Shown in pieces: positions 33,246-43,276 of a DNA stretch of 64,000 bases. The notes under the pieces are model-generated. The model had not been told where the DNA came from. It worked only from the letters and a program-made list of their open reading frames with translations, and did no database searches. The number at the start of each line of letters is the position of its first letter. The first letter of the stretch is position 1. The position numbers and the translations under genes are program-made. The stretch comes from Verticillium longisporum (taxonomy: Eukaryota > Ascomycota > Sordariomycetes > Glomerellales > Plectosphaerellaceae), in NCBI GenBank assembly GCA_019188255.1, contig JAETXT010000006.1, positions 2,542,001-2,606,000 of the forward strand, given 5' to 3'.

Positions 33246-33783
33246 CACCCCACTCCTGAAGGTCCTGCACCACGTTGGCCTCCTGAGCCTCGAGGCTTAG
33301 GTTGTCCCCGCCCAGAGGAAGGACGCCGTCCTCCTCATCCAACTGACGAATCCCACGAGCAAACAACTCTTCCCCACGAGCCTTCGCCGCCTTCCGCATC
33401 TTGCGAAGACGGGACAAACGACCCAAGGCCGTCGCCAACTTCGTTTGGAGCACCTCCAACTCCATTTCAGCATCCTCAATCTCAGCTTCTCGCTTCTTCT
33501 GCTCTGCAAGAGCCTTTTCCACTAGACGATCATTAGAAAACAGGACCATGACCCCACCAGGGACCAACTTACGCGCAGAAACCACGCTCACACCATCACA
33601 AGAGCGACCGCGACGGATGCACTCCCCACAGCGAGAAGAACCAGGGGCGGTCTTACAGACGAGATGTCGCTTGAAGCACCCCGTACAAGGCATCTTGATT
33701 TCGCCCTCGGAGTCAATCAAAGCAGCGAGCGCCTTTCTTTGGTCGGTTTTGGCAGACGAACGTTTTATGACACGACCTGACAT
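33133..33783 (-). CDS. antisense Zn2Cys6 coiled-coil protein inside the chromovirus
   Basis: A 216-residue ORF on the strand opposite pol, between the pol 3' end and the 3' LTR. Residues about 32-61 carry C-X2-C-X6-C-X8-C-X2-C-X6-C, the exact spacing of a fungal binuclear zinc cluster, beginning MPCTGC and ending RRGRSCDG. A strongly charged predicted coiled coil follows (ALAEQKKREAEIEDAEMELE and onward), then an acidic tail. The N-terminus is basic (RVIKRSSAKTDQRK). It would be transcribed toward pol, from a promoter in or near the 3' LTR. This could be a captured or co-evolved DNA-binding regulator, or a nucleocapsid-like accessory. No middle homology domain is present. Confidence 0.72.
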   Translation of the reverse strand: MSGRVIKRSSAKTDQRKALAALIDSEGEIKMPCTGCFKRHLVCKTAPGSSRCGECIRRGRSCDGVSVVSARKLVPGGVMVLFSNDRLVEKALAEQKKREAEIEDAEMELEVLQTKLATALGRLSRLRKMRKAAKARGEELFARGIRQLDEEDGVLPLGGDNLSLEAQEANVVQDLQEWGASGVVDWSSLGFGEEFSDLGPVPGDDILGATAGSSGS

Positions 33784-33868
33784 TTTGTCATGGTTAGTAA
33801 GGATGACAAGAGAAGAACCACCGCAGGCGGCTGGGACTTACTACTTATGGCCGCTGGGACATCGGCCT

Positions 33869-33878
33869 GGAGGAGGAG
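33869..33878 (+). promoter_or_regulatory. polypurine tract of the chromovirus
   Basis: GGAGGAGGAG, five bases before the 3' LTR; the expected plus-strand primer position. Confidence 0.55.
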
Positions 33879-33883
33879 CATCA

Positions 33884-34359
33884 TGTAACAACCAAGGAAG
33901 CAGGGCGGCCGCGAATCGACGACCCCGCGATCAGGGAACGCGATAAGATAAGAATCGGGCCCACCTGGCAAATCACGTGATGGCTCACTCAGACATAAAG
34001 GGTGAGTCGTCGGGCTCACCAAGGACGCCGCAGTGAGCCAGGGAATGGCTCACGGGATAACACACCGTGATCCTAACATCATGGATCACCAACAACTAAC
34101 CAGTGAGCCATCCAACATGAGCTCACCACCTAACACAACAAGGACAGGATGGCAGGTATATAAGGACGGACATTCTGGACTTGTAGATACATTCTTTCTC
34201 ACGACAGTGATCAATCTAAGTCTTACCTTGTATTCATTGTAACGAGTGCGCAACGCCTTACGACACCACATCGTCTCAGAGTCACAACCTAAGCTTCTGC
34301 AAACAGCAACCCCAACCCTCTGACAGTGTTCCCCCTTCGGAAGCTGCCAGGTCGTAACA
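33884..34359 (+). repeat. chromovirus 3' LTR (476 bp)
   Basis: Reads identical to the 5' LTR at 27426-27901, and is followed by the target duplicate CTCAA. Confidence 0.95.
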
Positions 34360-34424
34360 CTCAAGTATCATTGCGAGATTATCCTTGTCTAGGCCAAAGC
34401 TGCGCGGGCGCCCAGAGCGGACTA

Positions 34425-34478
34425 TAAGACCCACCACCCCCCAACCGCCCACCCCCCTAACCGCCTACCCAAATTAAC
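34425..34478 (+). repeat. left terminal inverted repeat (54 bp)
   Basis: C-rich on the plus strand. Pairs with 42331-42384; the few differences are C/T transitions, as expected from RIP. Confidence 0.78.
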
Positions 34479-35279
34479 GAGAAACGAGTAGTATAAAATA
34501 ATAGATAAGTTTAGTTACTGGCTATAATAGGCTTAAATTAATAAGAATTCTAAGTACTATAATTAGAATTTAGCTTCCTAATCCTTTAAAGCTATTATAG
34601 AAGGTATTACGATTTATTTTATTTAAGTTTAAGCCGCTTAAATAGCCTTAATATTAATAAACCGCTTATTCGGATTTAATATTACTTTAAGCTTCTTATA
34701 AAGCTTATATACCTCTAATTAAGTACTTAATAAAGTAATCTAAATATTTACTTTTATTAGTTTAATATCCTTTAAATCGATATACTTCCTAGCCTTTAAG
34801 AATAAGCGATATATAGCTTATACTATTAACTTAAGCGTTACGCGTTTACGAGATAGTAAAAAATAGCTTTTCTAGAGATCGCTTAAGCTCCTCGGCATTA
34901 CTATAATAAAATCGGTATAGCTATAAGCCTTCTAAAGCGTTTTCGGAGTCTTTAGATAGCCCTTATCTATTATTCAAGAGCTTAAAAGTAGCTATTATAG
35001 ACTTATAAGCTATAGGCCTATTATATACTATTTATTATATTTATTATTCTTTATAATAATATCTCTTTAAGCTTTTAAATAATAATAGAGGAAATTACGT
35101 TTATTAATTAATAAGCTATTAAGTAAATAAACTATAGCCTTAAGATATTTATAATAGGCTGCCTTTAAGGGGCTAAATATTAAGAGGTTAAGAGGCTATA
35201 TAATATAGCTAGAATAAATAAGAAATAGAAGAAGGAAGATATCTATTTAATAATAGGTCTATAAAAACTTATCTAAAAC

Positions 35280-35560
35280 GTATAATATAGTCATAGTTAC
35301 GGGGACCGATGATCTTAGATCTTAAATACTCGATTAATAGTATTATATTAAGATATCCCTCCCTATTAAGGGGGGATATAGGGGTTCTCTATATATATTA
35401 TAATCCCTAGTTATATAACTAGGATTTATAAAGGCTAGTTATTACGGTTCCGTGATCACTATACTATAATTACCTAGCAGTGATCACGGTCCTATAATCA
35501 CTAACGGGGACTACCTTCCTATGATCACCGACTTATAGTCACGTAATAGGATCCACTTAG
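35280..35560. other. palindrome-rich pocket in the RIP block
   Basis: Contains the 18-bp palindrome CCTAGTTATATAACTAGG (35406-35423). It also has an inverted repeat of CCGTGATCACT (35450-35460) and AGTGATCACGG (35479-35489), and G/C content higher than its surroundings. It may be the relic of a small element or an LTR promoter. Confidence 0.4.
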
Positions 35561-36394
35561 TTACCTATCCACTATGCCTATAATAATATAGCTCTTATAG
35601 CTATTTATTATAAAGAAGCGAGGAGATTATAATTTATTAGCCATTATTTATATAAATAGAATAAAGATATTCTTAAATTACTTAAAGCTTATAATATTAT
35701 TTATCTATTTATTCGCTATAGCTACAAATCTCTAGCCCTTAAAACTATCGAGGGGCTCTAGAAACTATTATTATTAAACTATTTTACCTCTAAAAATAAT
35801 AAAAAGAAGGAAAGCCTCGCTTTTTATAAATATATACTCGATAATAATAATCTATATATATAATTTAATTATTTAAATATAGATTTTACGTTTCTTAGAG
35901 CTATTAAGAACGAGGCTATTAATACTTATACCCTCTATAATTCCTATCTTATCTATATTCTATCTTAAAGCTAAGGGAATAGCTTTAAGGTTAAAGCGGG
36001 CGAGAATAGCGAAGAAATCCTTAAATACTTAAGCTATAATTCCTTTAAAGCGGTTCCTTTTAATCCTTTTATTTATTAAAGTTTTAATAGAGGGATTCCG
36101 CTTAAGAAAGGTACTTATCTAATATATTCCGAGGGGTAATATATCGTTTTATATTAATAAGATCCGCTAAACGAAATTATATACTTAATTATATAAAGGG
36201 GCGAAGCTTAGGGCGCCCTATTCTACGATCTAATAAGTAAGATAATCTTCTTAAGCCCTCGAGAGCTTTTAAGTATCTTCCCGAGTAATTAAGCGCTCTA
36301 TAGTACTACTAAGCCTTCCTTAAAGCATTAATATAGGTACGTTCTAGTCGTATATAGCTTTACGCCTAGCTATACTACGCTTAATTAAGGCTAG

Positions 36395-36653
36395 TGTTAA
36401 GAGGGCTTCACTACTTATATGAACCCTAATCTAGTACTTCCGCTATGCTTGCGAGCTCTGAATAGGTAGGGTATCTAATAAGTCTTATAATAGTTGATTC
36501 TTATCTACTTCTCTAAGTTACTACTACCTTTATAAATTAGATATACTTATCTACTCTCACCGATTATATAAGCCGTAGTTTACGTGCTCCTAAGAATAGT
36601 AGATCCTAGATATTATTATCTTAACTATAGAGTTCCCTAATATTAATTTAATA
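36395..36653 (+). repeat. 5' LTR of the RIP-degraded retrotransposon
   Basis: 259 bp, aligned end to end with 41929-42187 with mostly C/T and G/A differences. Confidence 0.78.
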
Positions 36654-37379
36654 CTAGCTCTTCTTTTCTTTATAAGTAGAATAGCTATAAGAATTAATAT
36701 TAAGAGCTATTACTAGGGTTAATAGCTACTCTAATATACCTATAATTCTCTAATCTCTAGTATATTAGATCTATTCTCCTAGCTTTAGAGTAATAATATT
36801 ATCTATAAATAGCTCTTTAGGGAAATAAATTAAATTATAATTTAAATAATAGGAATAAGCCTCTAAATCCTAGAAATAAAGGAAATAAATTAGAATTTAA
36901 TAGTAAATAGCGCTCTTATAATTACTAAATACGTACTCTTAAGGCCTCTAAATCCCTAATACGTTAATAGAATATAATAAAATAATTATTAGCTTTTTAT
37001 AGAATCTATTAGAATAATTCCTAATAAATTAAATTATTATTTAATAAGAATAATAGGATTAAATTACTTTAATTAAATAAGATTTATAGAAGATCTATAT
37101 ATTTTATTAATAAGTTCTAATAGTTCTATTTTATTAACCTTTCTCTCTCCTTATATCGATTTCTTTAACTTTTATAAGCTAGCTTAATATATATAAATAA
37201 CGCTTATATAATTAATAAATATTTATTTTTACTATTCTTATTTATTTATTTTCTTTTTCTTTCTAGCCTTAATAATACCTCTTAAGTATAAGACCCCTAT
37301 ACCTAACCCTTTAAGGCTAAAAGAATAGCTAAGTATAAGAATATAGTTAATATTAATTATAGGAGCTATTAATCTAGTA

Positions 37380-37426
37380 ACGTAATCCACAAGCGAGTGG
37401 TTCACCCAAGCGAGTGGTTCACTTCG
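37380..37426 (+). repeat. left inverted repeat of the Fot1-like element
   Basis: Pairs with 39193-39239. Contains two direct copies of GCGAGTGGTTCAC. Confidence 0.85.
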
Positions 37427-37477
37427 CCCGGGCCCACGACCTACACCTGAATTCTACAGATTCCACCTCCGCCCGCG

Positions 37478-38626
37478 ATGGAGACTCTTTCAAAAGAAGG
37501 TCAATTATTCCTTGCTATCCAAGCTATGGACAATGACCCGAACCTAAGCGCCCGGAGTGCTGCGAGGATCTACACCGTCCCCTTAACGACGCTCCTCCGA
37601 CGCCAGAAGGGCAAACCCTCCCGACGCGAAAGCCCGCCCAATTCTGCCAAATTAACAGTACTAGAAGAGAAAACTATTGTCGAATATATCCTTGACCTAG
37701 ATGCGCGATCTTACCCTCCCCGGTTGGGTGAGGTCGGAGATATGGCGAATCGCCTGCTTGCCGACCGTGACGCGCCACGCGTCGGGAAGAACTGGGCCGC
37801 AAACTTCGTCAAACGGCAACCAGAGCTCCGGACGCGTTTCTTTCGCAAGTACGACTACAAGAGGGCCCAATGCGAAGATCCGGACGCGATAAACGCGTGG
37901 TTCCGCCTCGTGCATAACATGATCGCCAAGTACGGCATCCAAGAGGCTGACATGTACAACTTTGACGAGACCGGCTTCCAGATGGGCGTTATCGCCAACG
38001 GAATGGTCGTGACCAGTTCGGAAAGACGGTCCAATGTGAAGATGAGGCAGCCAGGCAACCGGGAATGCGTTACGGTGATCCAGGGCGTTGGCGCGTTGGG
38101 TTTCTCCGTCCCGCCGTTCATCGTGGTTTCGGGCAAGTACCACCTCTCGAGCTGGTACCAGGACGACGCGATTTCTCGCGACTGGAGAATCGCAACATCT
38201 CCAAACGGCTGGACGACGAATGATATTGGTCTGGAATGGATTCGGCATTTTGACAGGCATACAAAGTCCCGTACTTCGGGCGGTTATCGCCTACTGATCC
38301 TGGATGGCCACGAAAGTCACCACTCGGTCGACTTCGAACTCTACTGCAAGGAGAACAACATCATCACACTCTGTATGCCTCCTCATTCGTCACATCTACT
38401 CCAGCCTCTCGATGTTGGGTGTTTTGGCCCACTAAAGAAAGCATACGGTCGGCAAATCGAGGATAGGATGAGGGCGGGTACAACGCACATCAGCAAAGAG
38501 GACTTCTTCCCGGCGTTTTCGGCTGCATTTCAGCAAGCAATGACAGAAAAAACATCCAGGGAGGCTTTCGAGGAGCGGGGCTTGTCCCCCATAACCCGGA
38601 AACAGTCCTGTCAAAGCTGGATGTGA
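37478..38626 (+). CDS. Fot1/pogo transposase, N-terminal and catalytic part (frameshifted)
   Basis: 382 residues are open from the ATG at 37478. The N-terminal helix-turn-helix (ARSAARIYTVPLTTLLRRQKG) and the CENP-B-like second DNA-binding domain (about 55-130, with NWAANFVKRQPELRTRF) precede the DDE1 catalytic core. The core shows YNFDETGF, LILDGHESHHS and LLQPLDVGCFGPLKKAY. The frame is lost after EERGLSP at the CCCCC run 38586-38590. One missing C would move reading into the following ORF, which continues the family pattern. Removal of the element by excision in trans remains possible since both inverted repeats are intact. Confidence 0.9.
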   Translation: METLSKEGQLFLAIQAMDNDPNLSARSAARIYTVPLTTLLRRQKGKPSRRESPPNSAKLTVLEEKTIVEYILDLDARSYPPRLGEVGDMANRLLADRDAPRVGKNWAANFVKRQPELRTRFFRKYDYKRAQCEDPDAINAWFRLVHNMIAKYGIQEADMYNFDETGFQMGVIANGMVVTSSERRSNVKMRQPGNRECVTVIQGVGALGFSVPPFIVVSGKYHLSSWYQDDAISRDWRIATSPNGWTTNDIGLEWIRHFDRHTKSRTSGGYRLLILDGHESHHSVDFELYCKENNIITLCMPPHSSHLLQPLDVGCFGPLKKAYGRQIEDRMRAGTTHISKEDFFPAFSAAFQQAMTEKTSREAFEERGLSPITRKQSCQSWM

Positions 38627-39132
38627 GGTTGAGGACGACGACGCCTCCGGGGACGTCCCACGGGGAGCGTGATTCTTGGGTCTCTAAGACGCCCACTAAC
38701 CTGCTCGAGGCAGGTTCCCAGACTGACTTCATCAAAGGGCGAATCTCACGCCACCAGGGAAGCTCCCCAACGTCAATTTTAGATGCTGTTGACTATCTTG
38801 CGAAGGGGACGCGGGGTGTTATGCACCAGATCGCTCTTTTGAAGTCAGAGGTTATGATCCTTCGAGAGGAAAATGCTACACTAAGCCGACGCCGGAGGGC
38901 CAAAAAGCTACGTCTCCGGGAAGGAGGAAGCATGGCTGTAGGCGAGGGACAGGACAAGATTGCTCAGAAGGAAGTAGATATCCAGATAAAAGAGGAAACG
39001 CTGCAGAACCCGGGTCCCGCGTCGTGGTCCCAGCCGAAGAAACGATGCTGTAGCGTATGCGGGAAGACCGGCCACAACGCGAGAACTTGTCAGGTAGCTA
39101 TCTCATCGTCTGCAAAAGACGAGGAGGAGTGA
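38593..39132 (+). CDS. Fot1/pogo transposase, C-terminal part
   Basis: Continues the transposase in the shifted frame: conserved DVRLRTTTPPG, SKTPTNLLE, ISRHQGSSPTSILDAVDYLAKG, then a coiled coil (ALLKSEVMILREENATLSRRR). The C-terminal zinc-knuckle-like CSVCGKTGHNARTC is common in this fungal subgroup. Its own first ATG (38623) is not a biological start. With the preceding part, total length would be near the approximately 540 residues usual for Fot1 transposases. Confidence 0.85.
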   Translation, partial: NPETVLSKLDVRLRTTTPPGTSHGERDSWVSKTPTNLLEAGSQTDFIKGRISRHQGSSPTSILDAVDYLAKGTRGVMHQIALLKSEVMILREENATLSRRRRAKKLRLREGGSMAVGEGQDKIAQKEVDIQIKEETLQNPGPASWSQPKKRCCSVCGKTGHNARTCQVAISSSAKDEEE

Positions 39133-39192
39133 TTTTAATTGATTTACGGCGTTTGGGTTGAGGTTTTCCTCGGAATGTTTGTCGGGTCGGGG

Positions 39193-39239
39193 TGAAGTGA
39201 ACCACTCGCATGGGTGAACCACTCGCTTGTGGATTACGT
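39193..39239 (-). repeat. right inverted repeat of the Fot1-like element
   Basis: Reverse complement of 37380-37426 with about one internal mismatch; followed by target TA. Confidence 0.85.
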
Positions 39240-39351
39240 TAGTATTAGCTTTAATAATATAATATAAAAAATAAAGTAAATCTTTATATTCTCTAGTAAT
39301 AAGAGGTAGTAATTAATATCTAAGAGTTTCTTAAGAATTTTAAATAAGTTA

Positions 39352-39536
39352 AGTCTTATAATAGTTAATTCTTAATTAATTCTTATCTAAGTAACTATTA
39401 TTTATATAAGTTAGATATATTTATCTACTCTTAGCGATTATATAAGCTATAGTTTACGTACTCCTAAGAGTAGTAGATCCTAGATATCCTAGATATTATT
39501 ACTCTAACTATAAAGTTCCCTAATATTAATTTAATA
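39352..39536 (+). repeat. third, 5'-truncated copy of the RIP-degraded LTR
   Basis: Homologous to the 3' two thirds of the 259-bp LTR and in the same orientation. It includes the recognisable CGATTATATAAGC and AGTTTACG segments and ends TTTAATA. It may be from a second nested copy or a rearrangement. Confidence 0.6.
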
Positions 39537-41928
39537 AATAAAGTATTTATTAAGATAATATAAAATATAATTCTCTTAATTAATATTAGAATAATAATCT
39601 CCTCTATCATAGATATCGTATTTCCTACTCTAAATCTTATTCTAGCCTTTATTCCCTATTTATTAATTATTAAGCCTAGAATTAGGGCTATTAAGGCCTA
39701 AATTTACGAAGCTCCTATTATAGAAACTAATATTACGTTTATATTAAGGATAATATTATATTATATAGAAATATTATTAATCTAATATTAGCTAAATAGC
39801 TACTCTATTAAAGCTATCCTTTTAGCCTCTTAATTATTCTCTTTAATCCTATACTAAAATAACTTATTTATTAAGAAGTATACTATATAAACGTTTATTA
39901 ATTTACTTTTAGAATTAAACTTATAAAGATCCTCTATTCTTAGCCCTTCTAAATCTTTAGAATCTAAGCTCTTAATAAGCTCTATAGCTATTAAGAATTA
40001 ATAATATCCTTTCTATTAATCCCTATATACTTCTTATATATATTTCTATTACTCCTTTAAATATTATTATTCCTTAAATAAATACTTTATCGATCTATAA
40101 TCTAGTTTTAAATATATTTAATATTTACTAATTCTAATCCTAGAATCTTAGCGATCGTTAATTCTATAAAATAATTATTCTCTATAATCTCCTCTTCTAT
40201 TATTTTAGTAATAATTATTTCCGCCCCTATAATACCTATTAATATAGAAATACTTAAACGTTCTAGTATTCTCCTCTACCTTTAATATATTCTTAAGCTA
40301 AGCGGATAATATATTAAAAGATCGCTCTAGCTTTATTAATATAATTTTTAGCTCTAAAACGCTTTAAATTACTTTTAAAGTATTTATATAGAAATAAATC
40401 TCCTCTTAAAATATTAAACTAAATATTCTTTAATATTATTAAAGCTTATCTAAAAGGATCTAGAGAATTTCTATTTATAGCTTTCTTATATTCTTAAGCT
40501 TTATAATAATAGAATTAAATATTATAGAGCTCTAATTTATATAATATTAAGCTCTATTAATCTCTAAATTAAATTATTATTTAATCTTTAAATATATTTA
40601 TTAGATTCTTATATTCTTATTTATATATTCTAAGAAGAAAATTTATATATATTCTAAGAATATATTTAAGAAGAATATATAGAGCTATATATATTAGATT
40701 TATAAGAGCTTATATATATTTATAAAAATATATATTTTATTATCTAAGATATTATAAGTCTCTTTAGAATAATTATTCTCTTTAATCTAGAATAATATAA
40801 ATTATTTAATTATAGCTCTATTAATTAATAAATTTACTAATTTATATGATAATAGAATATAATATTAAATTAATAAGTTCTAAGTATTATTTAGAGATAG
40901 GGTTTATTTAATTATAAATAAAGTATAATCTTTTATTAATTAGATTATTTATTCTATTAATTAGATAACCCTAAAATATAAAGTTAATAAGGATTTATCC
41001 TTTTATTTTATATAATTCGAATTTAAAATAATTAAATAATCTTTATTATAAATAATCGTTTATTATCTAATTATTCTCCTTATTCCTCTACTCTATAAAA
41101 TATTAAATTATAATTAATATTATTCTTTAATATATCTATATTAAATATCTTTCCCTATTATAATATTAGAATTAATCTCTTTAATATTTTAACGTTTATT
41201 ACCCTTAGAAGAAGGATTTTATAATCTATAAGATATACTTTTAATACTTAAGAGATCGTTAAATTATAAAAATCGAAATCCTCTTTACTTTAATTTTAGA
41301 AATCTTTAATAAATACTTCTAAGAAATAAACTCCTTTTATATTTCTATATATATTTATTATTTTAATAATCTAAATACTTTTAAGATTTATAGATATTAA
41401 GTCTAATAATCCTAAGAATTATAATTCTATATTATTTATAATAAAATCGATATTAAGATCCTTCTTAACCCTCTAAATAAAGTATATAATATTAATATCC
41501 TTTAAAATAATATCGAATTCCTATTATAGCTTTTTAGCGCTCTCTAGCTCTATTACGAAGCTTTATTATAATCTAAAGACCTTATTATTATTAGGTTTAT
41601 AAAGCTTTAATATAAATAATTAATTATTCTATATAGCTTCGTTTTTCGGGTTTTATAATTAACGATATAGCTTAATAATAATCTTAATTATAAGAATCCT
41701 AAGATACTCGAAATAGATAATATTCTTATAGATTATATAATAAAGGAATTCCTTATTATTAAGCTTATATAAGAATCTTAAAATATTTAAAAATAAAATA
41801 ATATTCTTATAATTATTTATAAAGTATAATTAATAAGCTTATATATAATAAATATATTATTTATAGGATCGATCCTAATTTCTCTAGCTCGAGTTATTCT
41901 ATATTATATTAAACGTAATATTAATTAA

Positions 41929-42187
41929 TATTAAGAGGGCTTTATTATTTATATAAACCCTAATCTAGTATTTCCGCTATACTTATAAGCTCTAAATAGA
42001 TAGGGTATCTAATAAATCTTATAATAGTTAATTCTTATCTATTTCTCTAAGTTACTATTACCTTCATGAGTTAGATATAACTATCTACTCTTACCGATCG
42101 CGTAAGCTGTAGTTTACGTGCTCCTAAGAGCAGTGGATCCTAGATATTACTATCCTAACTATAGAGTTCCCTAATATTAGTTTAATA
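41929..42187 (+). repeat. 3' LTR of the RIP-degraded retrotransposon
   Basis: 259 bp, followed by target duplicate GCTAG. It keeps more C/G than the left copy (for example GATCGCGTAAGC). Confidence 0.78.
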
Positions 42188-42330
42188 GCTAGAGTATTTA
42201 AAACGTCGTCTTTAATATATCTCTTTATTCTAAATCTAATAATATAGTTAGCTAAGCTATATAATAAAAATTAGGAAAGATATTATAAGAAACCTATTAT
42301 TCTGAGAGCGCGTTTTAGGTAGTGAAAATG

Positions 42331-42384
42331 GTTAGTTTAGGTGGGCGGTTAGGGGGGTGGGCGGTTGGGGGGTAGTGGGTCTTA
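42331..42384 (-). repeat. right terminal inverted repeat (54 bp), G-rich
   Basis: Partner of 34425-34478. Four G runs at 42352-42379 could form a G-quadruplex. Confidence 0.78.
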
Positions 42385-42687
42385 CGATGCTGATAGTCGT
42401 AGAGGCCTGCATTGGTAGAATGCAACGTGGCGGAGACCACGGCGGAGACTAATGGATGACCAGCATGATTATGAGGCACAATAGCGCTTGATCAATATTC
42501 GAAGTGCCGCTGGGAAACGGCACACCCAGGCCCTGTTACCTATAGTCGTCAAACAGAGTTCCAGTATATCCCTCAATATTCGACCCAGATAATTGCTTAT
42601 TCTTTTCTTCTCTTTTGAAGTTGGTCTCCTATCTCACTATTTACTATTCATCCTGATTTGTGTACTAGCCTGGTGGCCTTTGTGAGC
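42385..42687. other. spacer between RIP block and Copia element
   Basis: Normal-composition DNA ending in the Copia target duplicate TGAGC (42683-42687). No gene. Confidence 0.6.
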
Positions 42688-42900
42688 TGTTGCCGATCAG
42701 GCAAGGTTCTGTTCTGTGACCCAGGAGTACTTTCATCCCAAATGTGGAGTCCTCATTTGATGCATTTGTTCTGTCGTTATCGCCCCGGTAAGACTCCTTA
42801 CCGATGCTGGATCTGACCAATTACCTTCGTTTGGACTTCTGGAAGTCTCCTTTTGTACCTTAACAACAATCAATCCACTTTGTTCAATTCCGTGGTGACA
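42688..42900 (+). repeat. Copia 5' LTR (213 bp)
   Basis: TG...CA ends; same sequence as 48502-48714. Confidence 0.95.
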
Positions 42901-42911
42901 GTTATGAGCCC
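42901..42911 (+). promoter_or_regulatory. primer-binding site for a half initiator tRNA-Met
   Basis: GTTATGAGCCC directly after the LTR is complementary to the anticodon stem-loop GGGCTCATAAC of initiator tRNA-Met. It is not complementary to a tRNA 3' end. Drosophila copia primes from a cleaved 5' half of tRNA-iMet in this way. Confidence 0.7.
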
Positions 42912-43276
42912 GGGCGACGATACAGCTCCTTGACCTTCGATATCTACAGCAGGGCGCCTACGGCCAATACGCCTGCTGCGAAGCTGTCTACAGCTGAATC
43001 GCCGCTGCACTTCAACAGTCAATTGACGCGACGTTTCGCCATTGACGACCACTGGCCAAGGGCCGTTACCGACATCCTCCAGGAGAGCGATCATCTCTCC
43101 ACGACACATCGAAGCAGGAGAAATCAGCTCCTCAAGACCAATTGAACCTCCGAGACGTGTGGCCTAGGGCTTGAGTACACGCGGGGTCAATTGATGATAT
43201 TCAACATACACGCGATCAGTCGCGACCATCGAACGACCTCCCCGACGGTCTCCGACAACGCCCAGGGATCCTCAAG

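Larger units (their letters stand above)
27426..34359 (+). mobile_element. Ty3/Gypsy chromovirus LTR retrotransposon, young full-length copy
   Basis: Two 476-bp LTRs beginning TGTAACA and ending GTAACA read as identical. They are flanked by the 5-bp target duplication CTCAA (27421-27425 and 34360-34364). Internally the order is gag, protease, reverse transcriptase, RNase H, integrase, chromodomain, then an antisense ORF. The integrase-after-RT order and the terminal chromodomain place it among chromoviruses. LTR identity implies recent insertion. The only lesion seen in the polyprotein is a one-base shift near 31430. There is no RIP signature, in contrast to the next element 65 bp away. Confidence 0.96.
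37380..39239 (+). mobile_element. Fot1/pogo-like DNA transposon (1,860 bp) inserted after RIP
   Basis: Inverted repeats of about 46 bp start ACGTAATCCACAAGCGAG at both ends and differ at about one position. Each contains GCGAGTGGTTCAC twice, probable transposase sub-sites. The element is flanked by TA (37378-37379 and 39240-39241), the Tc1/mariner target. Internal GC content is normal and abruptly unlike the degraded DNA on both sides, so insertion came after RIP. Size fits Fot1 (about 1.9 kb). Confidence 0.92.
36395..42187 (+). mobile_element. RIP-degraded LTR retrotransposon, nested
   Basis: Two 259-bp direct repeats (36395-36653 and 41929-42187) begin TGTTAAG/TATTAAG, end TTTAATA, and are flanked by the 5-bp duplicate GCTAG (36390-36394 and 42188-42192). 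The ends fit TG...CA altered by RIP. The interior has no readable ORF and contains the Fot1-like insertion plus a third, truncated LTR copy. Without the Fot1 insertion the element would be about 3.9 kb. Confidence 0.78.
34425..42384. mobile_element. RIP-degraded element bounded by 54-bp terminal inverted repeats
   Basis: Bases 34425-34478 and the reverse complement of 42331-42384 match at about 50 of 54 positions. They begin TAAGACCCAC and contain two CCCCCC runs. Between them nearly all CpA/TpG sites are gone and TpA dominates, the signature of RIP. The edges with normal-composition DNA are sharp and coincide with the inverted repeats, so they probably mark the ends of one DNA transposon. 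No ORF survives in the degraded part. Two later insertions lie inside. Superfamily cannot be assigned, and no clear target duplication was seen. Confidence 0.75.

Noticed and set aside
42930..43145. 71-codon ORF in the Copia leader
   Set aside because: No similarity to Copia proteins and the true Gag starts at 43277; probably a chance leader ORF.
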